A stretch of 64,000 bases of DNA from Blasia pusilla (Eukaryota > Marchantiophyta > Marchantiopsida > Blasiales), in the NCBI GenBank assembly GCA_050084515.1, contig CM114273.1, positions 3,844,001 to 3,908,000 on the forward strand. Direction: 5' to 3'. The translations under genes were made by a program, and so were the position numbers. Positions within the stretch are counted from its first letter, which is position 1. Every line of letters begins with the position of its first letter. Below the pieces are notes generated by a model, which had not been told where the DNA came from, did not search any database, and saw only the letters and a list, made by a program, of their open reading frames with translations. This document shows, one piece after another, positions 21,772 through 33,580 of this stretch.

Positions 21772-22837
21772 CCTCTCATAAGTACATCGAGGAGAAACCC
21801 ACCTTCCAGTAGGAACAACATCCATACGTGGAGTCAAACACATCATGTGCCAACCCCTAAAACACCGATCACACACCAACATACGGGTTGCGTTTCCAGC
21901 AGACCCACACAACATGCACCTCAAGCTAGCACGCATCATGGCTAAGCTTGGGTCAACAGTACCATCCACATTTGGAAGATGACATGGCGCACAATTACGC
22001 ACATGGTCCTTCCAAAAAACTCCATCACGATCCTCCAACATGAGAACTCCAGAAGCTAACACCTCGCGCACTCGTAAAATAGTGCGGCCTGCCATCACAT
22101 CCAACGTTGTCGGTGCAATCTGCTGCAAATAGACATCATCCCCCACATGGAACCTACGAATCGATGGTCGATAACCTCCACCCTGAATGGTTGCATACCG
22201 CAACGTATCCCTGTGTTGAGCAATGGCAAGATTCTCAAAGGCTGTTGGCATAACTCTCCAAAAGAGCTCGCTCACGAGAACACACTCTCATCCACATCTC
22301 TCGAGTCATCAAGGTTCACCACCTCACTAGACTCCCGACAATTCTTCTTTGGCAAGTCCGGATTTCGGCCGTATAAGTAAAATAAGGTGAGAATGAAGCC
22401 AAGGATGCTTGGCGATCGAACCTATACCCCATGGCTAACCATGGCAACCGAATATCAGTCTCCAAGATGCCCTTCAGAGGCCATACTTACGTAATGCCCT
22501 CTTCACCGCCGAACCACACGCTCAGCCAAACCATCCGCCCTGGATGATCTTGAGACGTGGTCCGATGATCAATCAACGCCTTGTCACACAAGACCGAAAC
22601 TCTGCACCTGGGTCGGCCAAGACTTTAGTTGGTGCACCAAAATGACTAAGCACTCTATCAAGAAACGCATACGCCGTTCCCTCACTTGCATTGTTAGGTA
22701 ATGCCACCAACTCAATCCACTTGGAGAAGTGCTCCACCATCACCAACACATATCGATGATGTTGTACAGTCAATGGTAACGGTCCCGCAAAGTCCACACT
22801 CCAACGGTAACCCAACCCCATAATAGGCAAGGGTGTA
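21772..22837 (-). pseudogene. E4 integrase core, C-terminal domain and PHD finger
   Basis: The core has DFAGPL (first Asp) and ADPGAEF (second Asp); the Glu region is damaged by shifts near 22500-22580. The C-terminal domain (LAIAQHRDTLRYATIQGGGY, RRFHVGDDVYLQQ) is followed by a PHD finger: CMLCGS, LVCDRC, WHMMC, then WVSPRC, so one of the last Cys pair has become Ser. The family normally catalyses insertion of cDNA; the 4-bp target duplications of E1, E3 and E4 fit a DDE integrase. The PHD finger replaces the chromodomain often found at this place in chromoviruses and presumably directs insertion to marked chromatin. Confidence 0.8.
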
Positions 22838-24780
22838 ATCGTGGTGTAGGGGCATTGAATGATGCCCTCACCTGATCACAAACCATACAACGTGACACCA
22901 ACTGTTGCACCTGAGTATGCATGCCACGCCACCAATACTGGCCAAGGAGTAAGCTATACATGCGCTTTACCCCAAAATGTCCCAACTCCTCATGGGCATG
23001 TCGCACAATGCGCTCTCTCTGAGCCAAATGTGGCACTACTCGTACTCTACCATCCTCCCACACGCGGAGAATATGTGTTCCCTCCAATCGATATCTCTTA
23101 GCACGTTGAAGAACACGGTCTCGCTCCTTGGCACTCACTATGTCTGGCACCCTACTGGTCCGTAGGAACTCCAACACCAACGCATCATCATGAATATCAC
23201 GCTGATCCGTACCACCATCTCCAACCTTAGGATCAAGGTGGCCATCTACCCCTCGACTAGAGTAAGATATCATGTGGTCCTCCATACTAGAGTCCACCCC
23301 TAACCAACATAAAAAGGCGGATGCATGCCAACCTGGCACCATCTCCTCATCAACCTCGCCATGCCATCTAGCCCCATATGTATCCTCTTTGCTAGTACAT
23401 GGGTTTCTACTCAACCCATCAGCATCAAGGTTGGCAACTCGAGGTCTATGTACCACCTGGAAGTCATACTCTTGTAAGATAAGAGCCCACCGTGCAAGCT
23501 TCCCTGTAAGCTTGTCAGACTCCATCAACCACTTGAGCGGCTTGTGATCAATAACAAGGGTAAACCGTGTGCCAAACAAGTAACACCTAAAGTGTGCCAC
23601 AACCCACACTGCTGCCAAGCACTCTCCCTCATATGAACTATAGCGCGACTCCGCTGCATTATTCGAACGACTTGCATAGGCCACCACAAACTCCATGTGC
23701 TCATCATCATGTTGTGTCAACACCGCTCCAAGTCCCAACCTACTCCAATCAGTGTGTAATTGAAATGGGCGCCCTCTGATAGGTCTCCTCAAGATAGGCG
23801 CCGCCACCAACTGGGCCTTAAGCTCCACAAAAGCTCTCTCCTGATCATCTCCCCAGTGCCACTCTTGATCTGATTTCAGCAATTGGTTCAAAGGCTTTGC
23901 CATAGCACTAAATCCCTTCACATACCTCCGATAGTAGTTCGCCAATCCCATGAATGCCCGAACTCTACTCACATCTACCAAACACGGAATAAGTGCAATA
24001 GCCTCCACCTTTGCTTGCTGAACTCCCAAACCACCTAGATAGATCACATGACCCAAGTACTCAACATCCTCATGGAAGAACTTACACTTTCCTGGATGCA
24101 AACGGAGACCATGAGCTTTCAACCGCTCAAACACCATCTGCAAATATATCTGATGCTCCTCCACCGTGTTACTGAACACCAAGATATCATCAATGTAACA
24201 TCGAACAAAATCCAACCCTGCTAGGATCCTGTCCATCACTCTCTGAAACTCAGCAGGTGCATTCTTCAACCCAAAGGGTAAGAATTTCCACTGGTACAAA
24301 CAATCCTTTCCATGAGAGTTGACACCCCAAAACTGTCTTGGCCTTGTCACTCTCCCGAATCGGCAATTGATGGTATCCTGCCCGAAGATCCAAAGTATTG
24401 AAAATCTTTGCCTGTCCCACCACATCAAAGATCTCCTCAAGTGTAGGCATGGCATACCTATCGGCCTTGGTTTGCCGATTGATAGGACAGTAATCTCCAC
24501 ACATCCGCCTATCCGTGTAGTTTCCATGCATATCCTTTTATGCATGCATGATAGTGGCTGATGCATACTCTCCATGCGACAACTCCACTAATCCAGCCTC
24601 CAAAAGGTCCAACGTCCTACTCTGAATCAGGTCCCTCTCCATATCACTATATCCGTAGGGACGACGGAAGATTGGCGTATTACTAGCCAAATCAATCCGT
24701 ATACCGGGTCCAACCAGAGAACCCAACTCCTTCATGCTAAAGGCAAAACAACTCCTATAATCACGTAGGAATTATGTCAA
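22838..24780 (-). pseudogene. E4 reverse transcriptase, RNase H and integrase zinc-binding domain
   Basis: RT motifs in order: RMCGDYCPINRQTKADRY, LDLRAGYHQLPI, FLPFGLKNAPAEFQRVMD and the active site YIDDILVF (24180-24205). RNase H starts LHTDWSRLGLGAVL with its first Asp intact. After a spacer rich in charged residues the integrase HHCC domain follows (HAHEELGHFGVKRM...CMVCDQV). One frameshift lies near 24330 and another near 22830; otherwise more than 480 codons are continuous, the best-kept pol of the window. It copies the element RNA into cDNA in virus-like particles. Confidence 0.85.
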
Positions 24781-24869
24781 GTGTCGTTTCTCACCTCCCG
24801 TAAGCTTGGGCCCAAGTAATGGCTCCCAAGTCTCCTCCACTGGCACACTAGAGGGGAGAGGATGATGCC

Positions 24870-26072
24870 ATTGGCTGCTACGTAACCCCCTCACAAGATG
24901 GTACACCCTTAGCTACACCATCATGTGAGCAAATAACTCCTCCACCAGCATGAGCAACCAACTCCACATGCCCAGCCATTACATCCCATTTACTCCAAGG
25001 ATGCAAAATACTACTCTCCTCGCCCCCAACCAATGCTTCTACCGTCCCGGTAGCCATCGAGCTCATTACAAGGGGTGGAAGACCCACATACATAGTCGGA
25101 AGTCGACGCTGCTCGGCCATACCAAGACTCAAAATCCAAGTCAAACAATTCAGGTCTATGGCCTGACCCAACACATGACGTCGTGAAGCCTCAGAAATGG
25201 AAGCAACCGCTGTCACACTAGTAGCAAATCCCATCGACGCTCTCTCATCATCGTTAGGCTCCACCAAATTGTCGACATGAGAATCCCATACAAGCCAGGA
25301 CCACCTTCCTGTATGCATGTGACGAGGGAAAACTCACAAATGTGGGTAGTGCCATCCTAGGTCGCCCACACGGTTCACCACCGCCATGGGTGACCGATCA
25401 ATAACCCTCACCACGAGAAAGTCGCCCAAAGATTCAAGATACCATCCATTTGTAAGGCAAGGATCCCATTGACCTTTGCATCATATGCTCGATGTAGAAC
25501 CTCCCTAGGCAACAAGTTTGTCCACCACAAGCGTGGACGATGTGCACGCGAGCCAACTCGCGCTGCATCCAACAACACCGCTGGTCCAATCCAAGACTGC
25601 AGCTCATGAACACTCGCCATCATCCGGGTCCAAGTGTCACCCAACAATGGAACATTCTTCAGAATGTAAGCTAGAGCACGTGCCTGATGAACCTAAAGAT
25701 GTCGTAACACACGTACCATCTCCCAAAACAATCGAGACCTAGGGTCGTGTAATCCCTCACCACGACCAACACGTGTATGACCCTAACATGGCCATCCAAC
25801 AATCACCAAATCCACAAGACCAACCCTCTCAAGGTCCTGCGCCCCCAACAATGCAATGTGTGACGGCAAAGCACGCTGGTATCCACGAATAGCTGATGGC
25901 GGCAACAACTCAAGATATCTCCGCATCAACTGACCAATATGTCGGGATGAGACTCTCTGGTCCGTCTCATCTTGCTCCACATACACGTATCTCGCGACAG
26001 AATACCGCCTGCAACATCAGACCAAACCAAGTGCTAATCCCACCAAAGAGATCTAACACACAAATGCCCTCC
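24870..26072 (-). pseudogene. E4 C5-cytosine DNA methyltransferase domain (broken)
   Basis: Located between the protease linker and RT. Recognisable motifs in canonical order: motif I VLDLFGGIS (about 26035-26060), motif IV DLVIVGWPCQ (25785-25830), the motif VIII region GSRAHRPRLWWTNL (25510-25560), and motifs IX/X with SEASRRHVLGQAIDLNCLTW (25130-25200). The same arrangement in E1 shows it belongs to the family rather than being a chance capture. AHR.R.WW.NL resembles DNMT3/DRM proteins, while PCQG is more like Dcm/DNMT1. The order I-IV-VIII-X is not the rearranged order of plant DRM. Frameshifts and stops break it at about 26020, 25780, 25650 and 25350. Confidence 0.75.
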
Positions 26073-27206
26073 GGCGGATACTGCCATACAATAGGTGTAG
26101 TATCCAAAGGGGATAACCCAACTGGACCAGAAGTAGGAGTCCGCTGTGGGGCCTCCTCTTCCTCATGAGGTATAACAACCTCACATCAAGCCTCCTACAC
26201 TAGGCGATTAGCCTCCTGCCGTAGTGCACCGCCGGAACTCCAAAGTGGCACATCCAATGATGAGGATGCCACTGCTGCAAAAATAGGGACCTCCTCTACC
26301 TCCTCATGCACAAGAGAATCCATAACTGAAACATTACCCTCCAAAAAGTCTCCTGGCCAAGTGACTACTCCACTAAAACCAGCTACAGATGCTAACACTG
26401 TTGGGGAAGACCCTCCTGGTCGAGCCCCATAAATAAATCTCACAGGAACTTGGGTCATACGTCCATCCCCGGACTGCTAACCAGGTCTATAGGACGCTGT
26501 CTCAGTCTAGTAATCCATCTGGAAACCCATCGGGTACAATACTGCTCCTCCAACTAGTACATCATACGACTCGGCTGATGTGACTACCGCAGATACTGCC
26601 AATCGGGAGCTATCAATTGCATGATCTGGTCTCAACTGTACAGAAAACTTCTCCCGTGTCATGAATTGAGACCTATCATTGGCTCCTCCAAGTGATGTTT
26701 GAATCTGGAATGGGCAAGGCTCAAGCTCTGACCTCGAAATACCCAAACCAATACATGCCACCTTTCCCAACATCAAAGTCTAACAAGACTCTATCTGCTC
26801 TATACACCTGTCATGTAGGACTCACCAATCGGAATATCCCACTCTGGTTGTCCAACATACATACACCAGGTGTAAGCCTCTCACGATCAATGGCTGGCCG
26901 GGCTGATAATGCATCCATCTTCGCCGTTGCAACCTGCCGAGTAGCACTAGTACTCAATGCTACACCTGACATAGAGGGTCGCTCCACCGCAACACCCTCA
27001 TCCACCTCAACACGTGTAGCAGTAACACCCCCACGTTCACACAACGTGGCTGCTAGCTGAAATACAGGAGCTAAGTCAACTCCTAAAGCCATCAGTTCCG
27101 TGGCCGAAAATAATGGGGATCCCAACACTGAAGTTGCCATCCGCAATACTGCACTAGATGCTACATCCGTATCTACTACACGCAATGTAGATGCCTCAGT
27201 CCCCAC
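26073..27206 (-). pseudogene. E4 protease region and linker
   Basis: The part upstream of the protease (MLDNQSGIFRLVSP) and the downstream strands (CPFQIQTSLGGA, YDVLVGGAVLYPMGF) match E1. At 26780-26800 the segment that carries the catalytic DSG in E1 is reduced to LLDFDVGK, so the active site is deleted. The linker (QVPVRF..., DVPLWSSGGALRQEAN) is conserved with E1 37560-37930 and leads in one frame into methyltransferase motif I (PLDTTPIVW...), showing that the methyltransferase was part of the polyprotein. Confidence 0.7.
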
Positions 27207-27508
27207 TGTTGGCTCAATAGGCTGCGTAAGAAAGGAACCATGGATGGAGTCCTAAGCACCTCAGACAACAAGAATGACTAGGGAAGCCTAGCCTGCCTCC
27301 CAGCCTCACCCCTCTGTGGGTCCAACTCCACAGTAGCACCACGTGGCTCTGACGCTGGAGTGGCTCCTCTCGTAACTGCAGCTCATGCCTCAACCTGTGT
27401 TGCACTCGCCATATACGAGAGATCATCCCCTCCATAAGAGGTGGAAGCCCTTGCTCCCGAACCTGATCTATGCTAGATACCAGCCATAGTAGCCAACTTC
27501 TGCTCCGA

Positions 27509-28927
27509 CTACTCAATCCTGGCAGCCATAGCTGACTCTGTCGTAGTGGTAGGGGTGGCCACCGTAGGCTCTCCAACCACTAGTCCACCTCTACCACCCC
27601 TACCACCTCTACCACATCGACCTCTCGGAGCTACTCCACCATGGCCGCGGCCTGATCTCAACTGTGGATGAAGATCAAAGCAACGCTCTCGAGGATGACC
27701 TGGTCTCCCGCAATGATCACACTGAGTTGGGGCCGACTGACGCCCATCCTCCAAAGTCCGTCTCCCATCCTCTTGGGGACAAAAATTCCTAACATGATCA
27801 CCTCCACAAATCCAACATGATCTCTGCCGCTGTCTTTGGGGCAAAGCAAATGAAGGCAATGGTCTCTACGCAAGTGTCCCTCTAGGACCTGACTGAGGTC
27901 GTGTGTACCCCCCACGACTCCCACTACTACTACCACCACCACTACTAAGAGACTGTGAGGTGGGCTGCTGAACATGAGAAGTAGTAGTTGTATCCCTACT
28001 GAATGCGGATGTCACCACTCTCTCCTTCACCATGTTAAGCTCAATCTTCTCAGATAGAGAAAACACATGGGTCAATGTGGGTGAATCATCACTCATAAGA
28101 GTAGCATCACGTACCCTGCGGCGCAACTCTTTGTCCAAGATCCCATACCAAAATTGTACTGCCTGAGCCTCAATCACACCCTGGGTAACTGAAATCAAGC
28201 GTAGCATACGAGTGTATACCTCACGAAGACTCTCACCAGTCTTTCGCTCAAATTCTTGAAGACTCCTCAACTTCTCTGTCTTCACTCCCTGATAGTTCTT
28301 CTTCAACCTCTTGAAGAACTCTGCAACCGGGCTAAATGATGGTGGGGTACTAGTAGCCCCACTGGTACCCCCACTGGTACCCCCACTCCGGCTCGTACTC
28401 GTACCACTCAACGTCGGGCTGGTTGGCATAGTAGGAGCACTACTACCAATACCACCATGGGTGATAGACACATAGCCTGTAGATCAATATTGTTTCCACG
28501 CCTCAATCTCAGCAACATGGTCTTTCCTAAACTCATGGCAATCATCCATGGGTGGTCCCTCCAAGTGCTGAAACAACCCCTTCCAAGCCAAGAAGGGTGT
28601 AAACAACATGGCGTTCCGCAACATTTGCATATCACACCACGTATCAAACTCCTGCATGAAGTCCTCCAACTCAATGGTGCCCACTGGACCCGAGTATCGT
28701 CGTGGGCCCTTCATGGCCCCATATATCCTGTCCATGTCCCAAATCAATGGAGCTGCAACACTCGATAACAACGTAGAAGACTCGATGTTTGGAACACCCT
28801 CATCCTCTTCTTTATCAAGTTTCGGAAGTGGAAAAGGTCGCCGATACCTAAATCCACTCCGTGTGAAACCACCAATGTCCGCACCACGGTCCCCAACCAC
28901 ACCACCCGACAGCTCCATGATGACCAA
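27509..28927 (-). pseudogene. E4 gag polyprotein
   Basis: One frame of about 470 codons with only two internal stops (about 28480 and 27862). The retrotransposon gag core reads YSGPVGTIELEDFMQEFDTW...FQHLEG and, after a Ser/Thr/Gly linker, FFKRLKKNYQGVKTEKLRSL...QFWYGIL. A GGGSSSGSRGG segment and two zinc knuckles follow: CWICGGDHVRNFC (CX2CX3HX4C) and CDHCGRPGHPRERC (CX2CX4HX4C), then an RGG-type tail (CGRGGRGGRGG). Gag forms the particle and binds RNA. Family and position leave little doubt. Confidence 0.85.
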
Positions 28928-28929
28928 CG

Positions 28930-30220
28930 CCGATGCCGCACCACCACCAAATTATCACCACTAAGTAACCAATTGACGTCGATGTCGCTATACTATTCTA
29001 GCTCTACTAGCTATGGTATAGGCAACCTAACCTATCATCACCACAAGAAGCCTCCCACAGTCTACTGGTCATCACTCCAGCCTCACTACCGACAGCACAC
29101 ATGAGTAACACTACTCTGGAAATCAGCGTCAACCCTAACAATGGGCGCGCAAGCAAGAAGCAACGATGGAGGGGATCCAAACACAGGAAGTCCAACGACA
29201 ACCCTCCAATCACAAATGGAAATCAAGGTAACACAATCCACAAACGTGGTGCCCCCCAAATCCACAAAACCCACCACACAATTCTAACGCAATAGCTACT
29301 CCGCCGCGGGTCGATGACGTGCTAGTCAAACTCGCAGCACCTGAAAATATCACATGCATGGAGAGGCTACACCATACTATGCGCTAGAGGTCTGTCAACC
29401 AAAAACCTGAGATGCATAAAGCACCTAACACCTCTCCGAACAACACCAAATGAGCTACAGCAGTGTGTACACTGGCATAGTTAAGAACTCAGCAGTTAAG
29501 CGTCTTCCAGGCAGAATAGCCCAAAGATGAGTGACTAGTTATGGAACACTCAAATCAAAAATCCTGCAAAAACTGCCTTACGCCCAATCACCAACCAACC
29601 AGCCCCTCCGATCCGTTGTCCACCATAGCCAATTTCGATCAGCAATTACTCCACAAATCCTCTACCAAAATTGAATCTATTTGAATGAAAATTGAATTGA
29701 CCACCATAGCTATCTCTCCACAAAAAATCAGCTACAACCGAGCTCTGTACTCCGAGCTAAAAATCAGAAAAACTTGTTGTCCATACACCTCCAGAATCGC
29801 AAATCCGACAGCGCTTCCGCCCAGTTTCATGCACGCAGAAATCTGCAACGCTCCACACACTCGAGCAGATAGCTTCACATGAGATCACAATACAAGTAGC
29901 AACAACAACCTCTCACCCGATCTGGATGAACTTCAACAGAGCTTCCGCACTCCAAGCTCTCCACATCAGAAAACCGTCGAACACAAACTAGAATCTTCAA
30001 TCCTTGATAACTTCCAACTCCCTTGACGAAATCCGGCGATCTAAAGCGTGTTGGAAACCTCTCAGCAAGGCGCTTCTTTACCATTCAACCACCCACCAGA
30101 TTCACACCTCCAACATAGGCCACATGCCATGAACATCCACGGTTGAGTACACAATCAACCCTAACCAGATCCTACTGATCCACAATCGAAGCTACCATCG
30201 ATATACGTCAATTCTTTGAG
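28930..30220 (-). other. E4 leader, non-coding
   Basis: 1.29 kb between A1 and gag without a sustained frame. Directly after A1 (30220 downward on the minus strand) no match to the usual initiator-tRNA-Met primer site (TGGTATCAGAGC) is visible. Confidence 0.6.
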
Positions 30221-30588
30221 TGAAATCCGTGAAAGACCTACTATCATAAAACACCTATAGAATCACATACAATCGAGCCAAACCCACTCCACGATGGGAG
30301 AATCTAGGTCAAAGCTTGCGGGAAACACCATAGCCAAGAGCTCTACTCACTACCAAGGCTAACTCCCAACGCAACAGGCTCAACTCAAAGAACTAACTGT
30401 TCTTTGAGGGCACTCCACCTTATATCCTCCAACCTAAGAGCAGGCCCTATTGGAAAAGTCACCCTCAACTGAGTAACCCCCAACCTTATGTATGAAATCG
30501 CATCTCTACCTAGACATTGCGGCCCTACATAAGGTATGGCCTCTACTAGCACACTGTACTCTACGACATAATCCGTATGTTCATGACA
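30221..30588 (-). repeat. E4 A1 repeat (5' terminus) with TATA-like box
   Basis: 368 bp, the pair of A2 (21129-21496). On the minus strand it has GGATATAAGGTGG (about 30410-30425), a likely core promoter for the element. The outer edge abuts AAGG (30589-30592). Confidence 0.9.
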
Positions 30589-30592
30589 AAGG

Positions 30593-32670
30593 CGTGGAAC
30601 TCACCGCAAAACTCGGTACCTTGGTCTATCAACACCTCAATCGGTGCGCCATAATAACTCAGCACTCTGTGAAGGAAGGCATAAGCTACTCCCTCACTTG
30701 CTTTGTCAGAAAATGCAACCAACTCGATCCACTTCGAGAAGTGCTGGACCATCACCAACATGTAATGATTGTGACGCTCCGTCAAAGGAAAAGGTCATGC
30801 AAAATCCAAACTCCATCTATACCCTAAGCCCATGATCGGTAATGGATGCAACTGTGGAGTCTGAGCATTGAACGATGCTCGGACCCGATCACACACCATG
30901 CACCTGGCAACAAATTGCTGAACGTCAATTTGCATGCCTCGTCACCAATACTGAATCAGGAGCAAGCTGTACGTCTGCTTCACCCCAAAGTGACCCAACT
31001 CCTCGTGGGCATGCTGCACTAGTCGTGCTCTCTGCAAAGGATGCGGCACTACGCGTACTCTGCCATCCTCCCAAACCCTCAAAACATGTATCCTCCCAAC
31101 GGAACCATATGGCCCTCTGTAGGATCCGATCCCGCTCTCTAGCACCCACGGTGCTCGCAATGCTGCTAGTACAAAGGTACTCCAAAACTACTCCATCATC
31201 ATGAATATCTTGTCCATCTGTCATCTCCTCATCGGCCTCGGGATCCAAGGACTCTCCACTAGACCTCGCCATCGAAGTCTCCACACTCTGGATCTCCATA
31301 GCCAACATGCCTAAATAGGCTGACGCGTGCCATCCTGGCACCAACTCCTCATCACTCTCTCCATGCCATCGAGCTCCAGTCGCATCTCGCTGACTCGGGC
31401 ATGGGTTACGACTCAACCCATCTGCATCCTGGTTGAGCGTCCCAGGTCTATGTACCACCTAAAAATCATAATCCTGCAACAACGGAGCCCATCTCGCAAG
31501 CTTCCTTGTAAGCTTATCGGACTCCATCAACCACTTTAGTGGTTGATGATCAATGATTATGGTAAAGGGATTGCTGAATAAGTAACACTTGAAATGCGCA
31601 ACAACCCACACCGCATCCAAGCACTCACCCTCATACGAGCTATACTTCGTCTTTGCAACATTGTTTGAGCGGCTAGCGTAAGCCACCATGAACTCTCTAC
31701 CCTCATCATCATGCTGGGTGAGCACCGCTCCCAGCCCCAATTTGCTCCAATCTGTGTGCAACTGGAAAGGACTCCCCTTGATTTTTCTCCTCAAGATAGG
31801 CGCGGACGTCAACTTGTCCTTGAGCAACTGAAATGCTCACTCCTACTCATCCCCCCAATGCCACTCGTGATCCACCTTGGTCAACAAGGTCAACGGCTTC
31901 GCAATTAAACTGAATCCCTTGACGTACCGCCGATAGCAGTTTGCCTATCCCATGAATGCGCAAACACGACTCACATCTCTAGGGCGTGGAATGCGTGAGA
32001 TAGCCTCTATCTTTTTCTTTTGAACACCAAGGCCCCCTGGGTATATCGTATGACCCAAGTACTCAATCTGGTCGTAGAAGAACTTGCACTTGCCTGGATG
32101 TAGCTTCAACCCATGTAATTGCAAGCATCGAAACACCTCATCTAGATGTCGCTCATGCTCCTCAACTGTGGCGCTAAAGACTAAAATGTCATCAATATAA
32201 CACCTAGCAAAATCCAGACCAACCAAGATCCTATCCATGACCCTCTGAAACTCAGCCGGGGCGTTCTTAAACCCAAATGGTAAGAATCGACACTGGTATA
32301 AACAACCCTTCCCGTTAGGATCGATGCCCCAAAATGTCATCTTTTTCCTGTCCTCCAATTTGATAGGTAGTTGATGGTATCCGGCTCGCAAATCCAATGA
32401 ACTGAAAACCTTTGCATAACCAATCGCATCAAAGATCTCCTCAAGGGTGGGTATGGCATACCTATTGGACTTTGTCTGCCAATTGATAGGTCGGTAATCC
32501 CCACACATCCACCTATCCGTCTAGTTGCCATGCATATCCTTCTTGGCGGGCATGACAGTGGCAGATGCATACTCCCCATGCGACATTTCCACTAGTCCTG
32601 CTCCAACCAAGTCCTGGCTCCTACTCTGAATCAAAGCCCTCTCCATATCACCTCTGTGCGTATACACCAA
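30593..32670 (-). pseudogene. E3 reverse transcriptase, RNase H and integrase N-terminal part
   Basis: RT: MCGDYRPINWQTKSNRY, LDLRAGYHQLPI, FLPFGFKNAPAEFQRVMD and YIDDILVF (32170-32200). RNase H: LHTDWSKLGLGAVL...YASRSNN. Integrase: HHCC (HAHEELGHFGVKQTY) and the core up to IDQGTEF, where E4 interrupts it. A TAG at 32521-32523 lies at the same codon as E1 39565-39567. Just upstream (about 32660) the sequence jumps to the equivalent of E1 36797, so the protease and DNA methyltransferase are absent by deletion. Confidence 0.8.
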
Positions 32671-33058
32671 CAACATCACCAACTCTCCAGAGACTCTGAT
32701 AAGGACCTATCGATGGGGTCCTCATCGCCTTGGACAACGTGAAATACTAAGAAGCCTAGTCTATTTTCTAGCTTCCCCTTGTTGTGGATCCAACTTTGCG
32801 GCTGCTCTTACGTCAGAACTACGGCTGCCTCCATCTAGCAACCCCATACATCCAACCAGGATCCTCCATATCTCTAGCTGCTCCATATGATGTCGATGCC
32901 ACAGATGTGACATCGGGTAATCTCAATGCCATAGCGACAATCTGCTCCTGTAGCTGATGTATCTGAGAAGCCATCCTAGCCTCACGCCCAGCATCTCCCT
33001 CGACGCGTCTAGGTGGTGGGACTCTACCTCCTCCATGGGCAGCTCCACCACCTTGTCG
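32671..33058 (-). pseudogene. E3 gag end (distal side of the E1 insertion)
   Basis: Matches E1 36405-36797: the acidic ELPMEEV segment, the helix with LQEQI and the region ending VGDVVGV-like. It continues the gag frame from 43254 across the E1 insertion; AGCA is repeated at 33059-33062 and 43250-43253. A 21-nt in-frame extra segment (LDKVVEL) relative to E1 lies at the insertion point. Confidence 0.75.
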
Positions 33059-33062
33059 AGCA

Positions 33063-33580
33063 TGTCACGTCCTTTAGGATAGATCGGTGAGATCTAGTAG
33101 AGCGTCTTTAAGAGTAGTGGAGGACATGCCTAGGAGGTCAAGGATGACCTGTTGATGCGCCGGGAAACCTCAGAGAGTAGGTTTCCCCTTCGTTTTGGCT
33201 CATTTGGAGCCATATTGAGGAACTTACTATTTTAGGTAAGCACCATTTTGAGTATATGATCAACTTTCTATTTTTTTTAAGTGGCCCTGGACCTCCTACA
33301 TCAGGTCAAGAGCCAAAGAGGTGACTTGGGAGAATAGGTTACCATGGAGAGAGCTTGGGAGAGGGGAGGGTTATATATCCCAAGGAGAGAGAGCTTGAGA
33401 GCTCATTCTCTCTTTGTTGAACCTCTTGGCATGAGGCGCCGGAGCTATGGTCCCTTGCCTTGTGAGTGTAACCCAAGCCTCTCATTAGGAGAGTGGGTTT
33501 GGTTTGACATGAGAAAGAGTGCACACCTTTGAGAGCTATGGTGTGAGATTGTGTAGAGAGAGAGATTGGATCTTACTTTA
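33063..33580 (+). repeat. E1 A1 repeat (5' terminus) with TATA box
   Basis: 518 bp, the pair of A2 (42628-43122). It contains the TATA-like TTATATATCCC at 33371-33381, so transcription probably starts inside A1. A 25-nt difference near 33150 (ATGCGCCGGGAAACCTCAG is absent from A2) explains the longer length. It ends ..GGATCTTACTTTA, where the similarity to A2 stops. Confidence 0.9.

Larger units (their letters stand above)
21023..30588 (-). mobile_element. E4: Ty3/gypsy element with DNA methyltransferase domain, inserted in E3
   Basis: Minus-strand element of 9.57 kb, TGTCATGA...CGCACGACA, flanked by AAGG at 21019-21022 and 30589-30592. It splits the E3 integrase core in the segment before GATCAGGCGCTGAT. 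Order on the minus strand: A1 (30588-30221), leader, gag with two zinc knuckles, protease region, linker, C5-methyltransferase, RT, RNase H, integrase, PHD, PPT, B1, 2 nt, A2, B2. It has about 2 stops in gag, several frameshifts in pol and a deletion of the protease active site. Confidence 0.85.
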
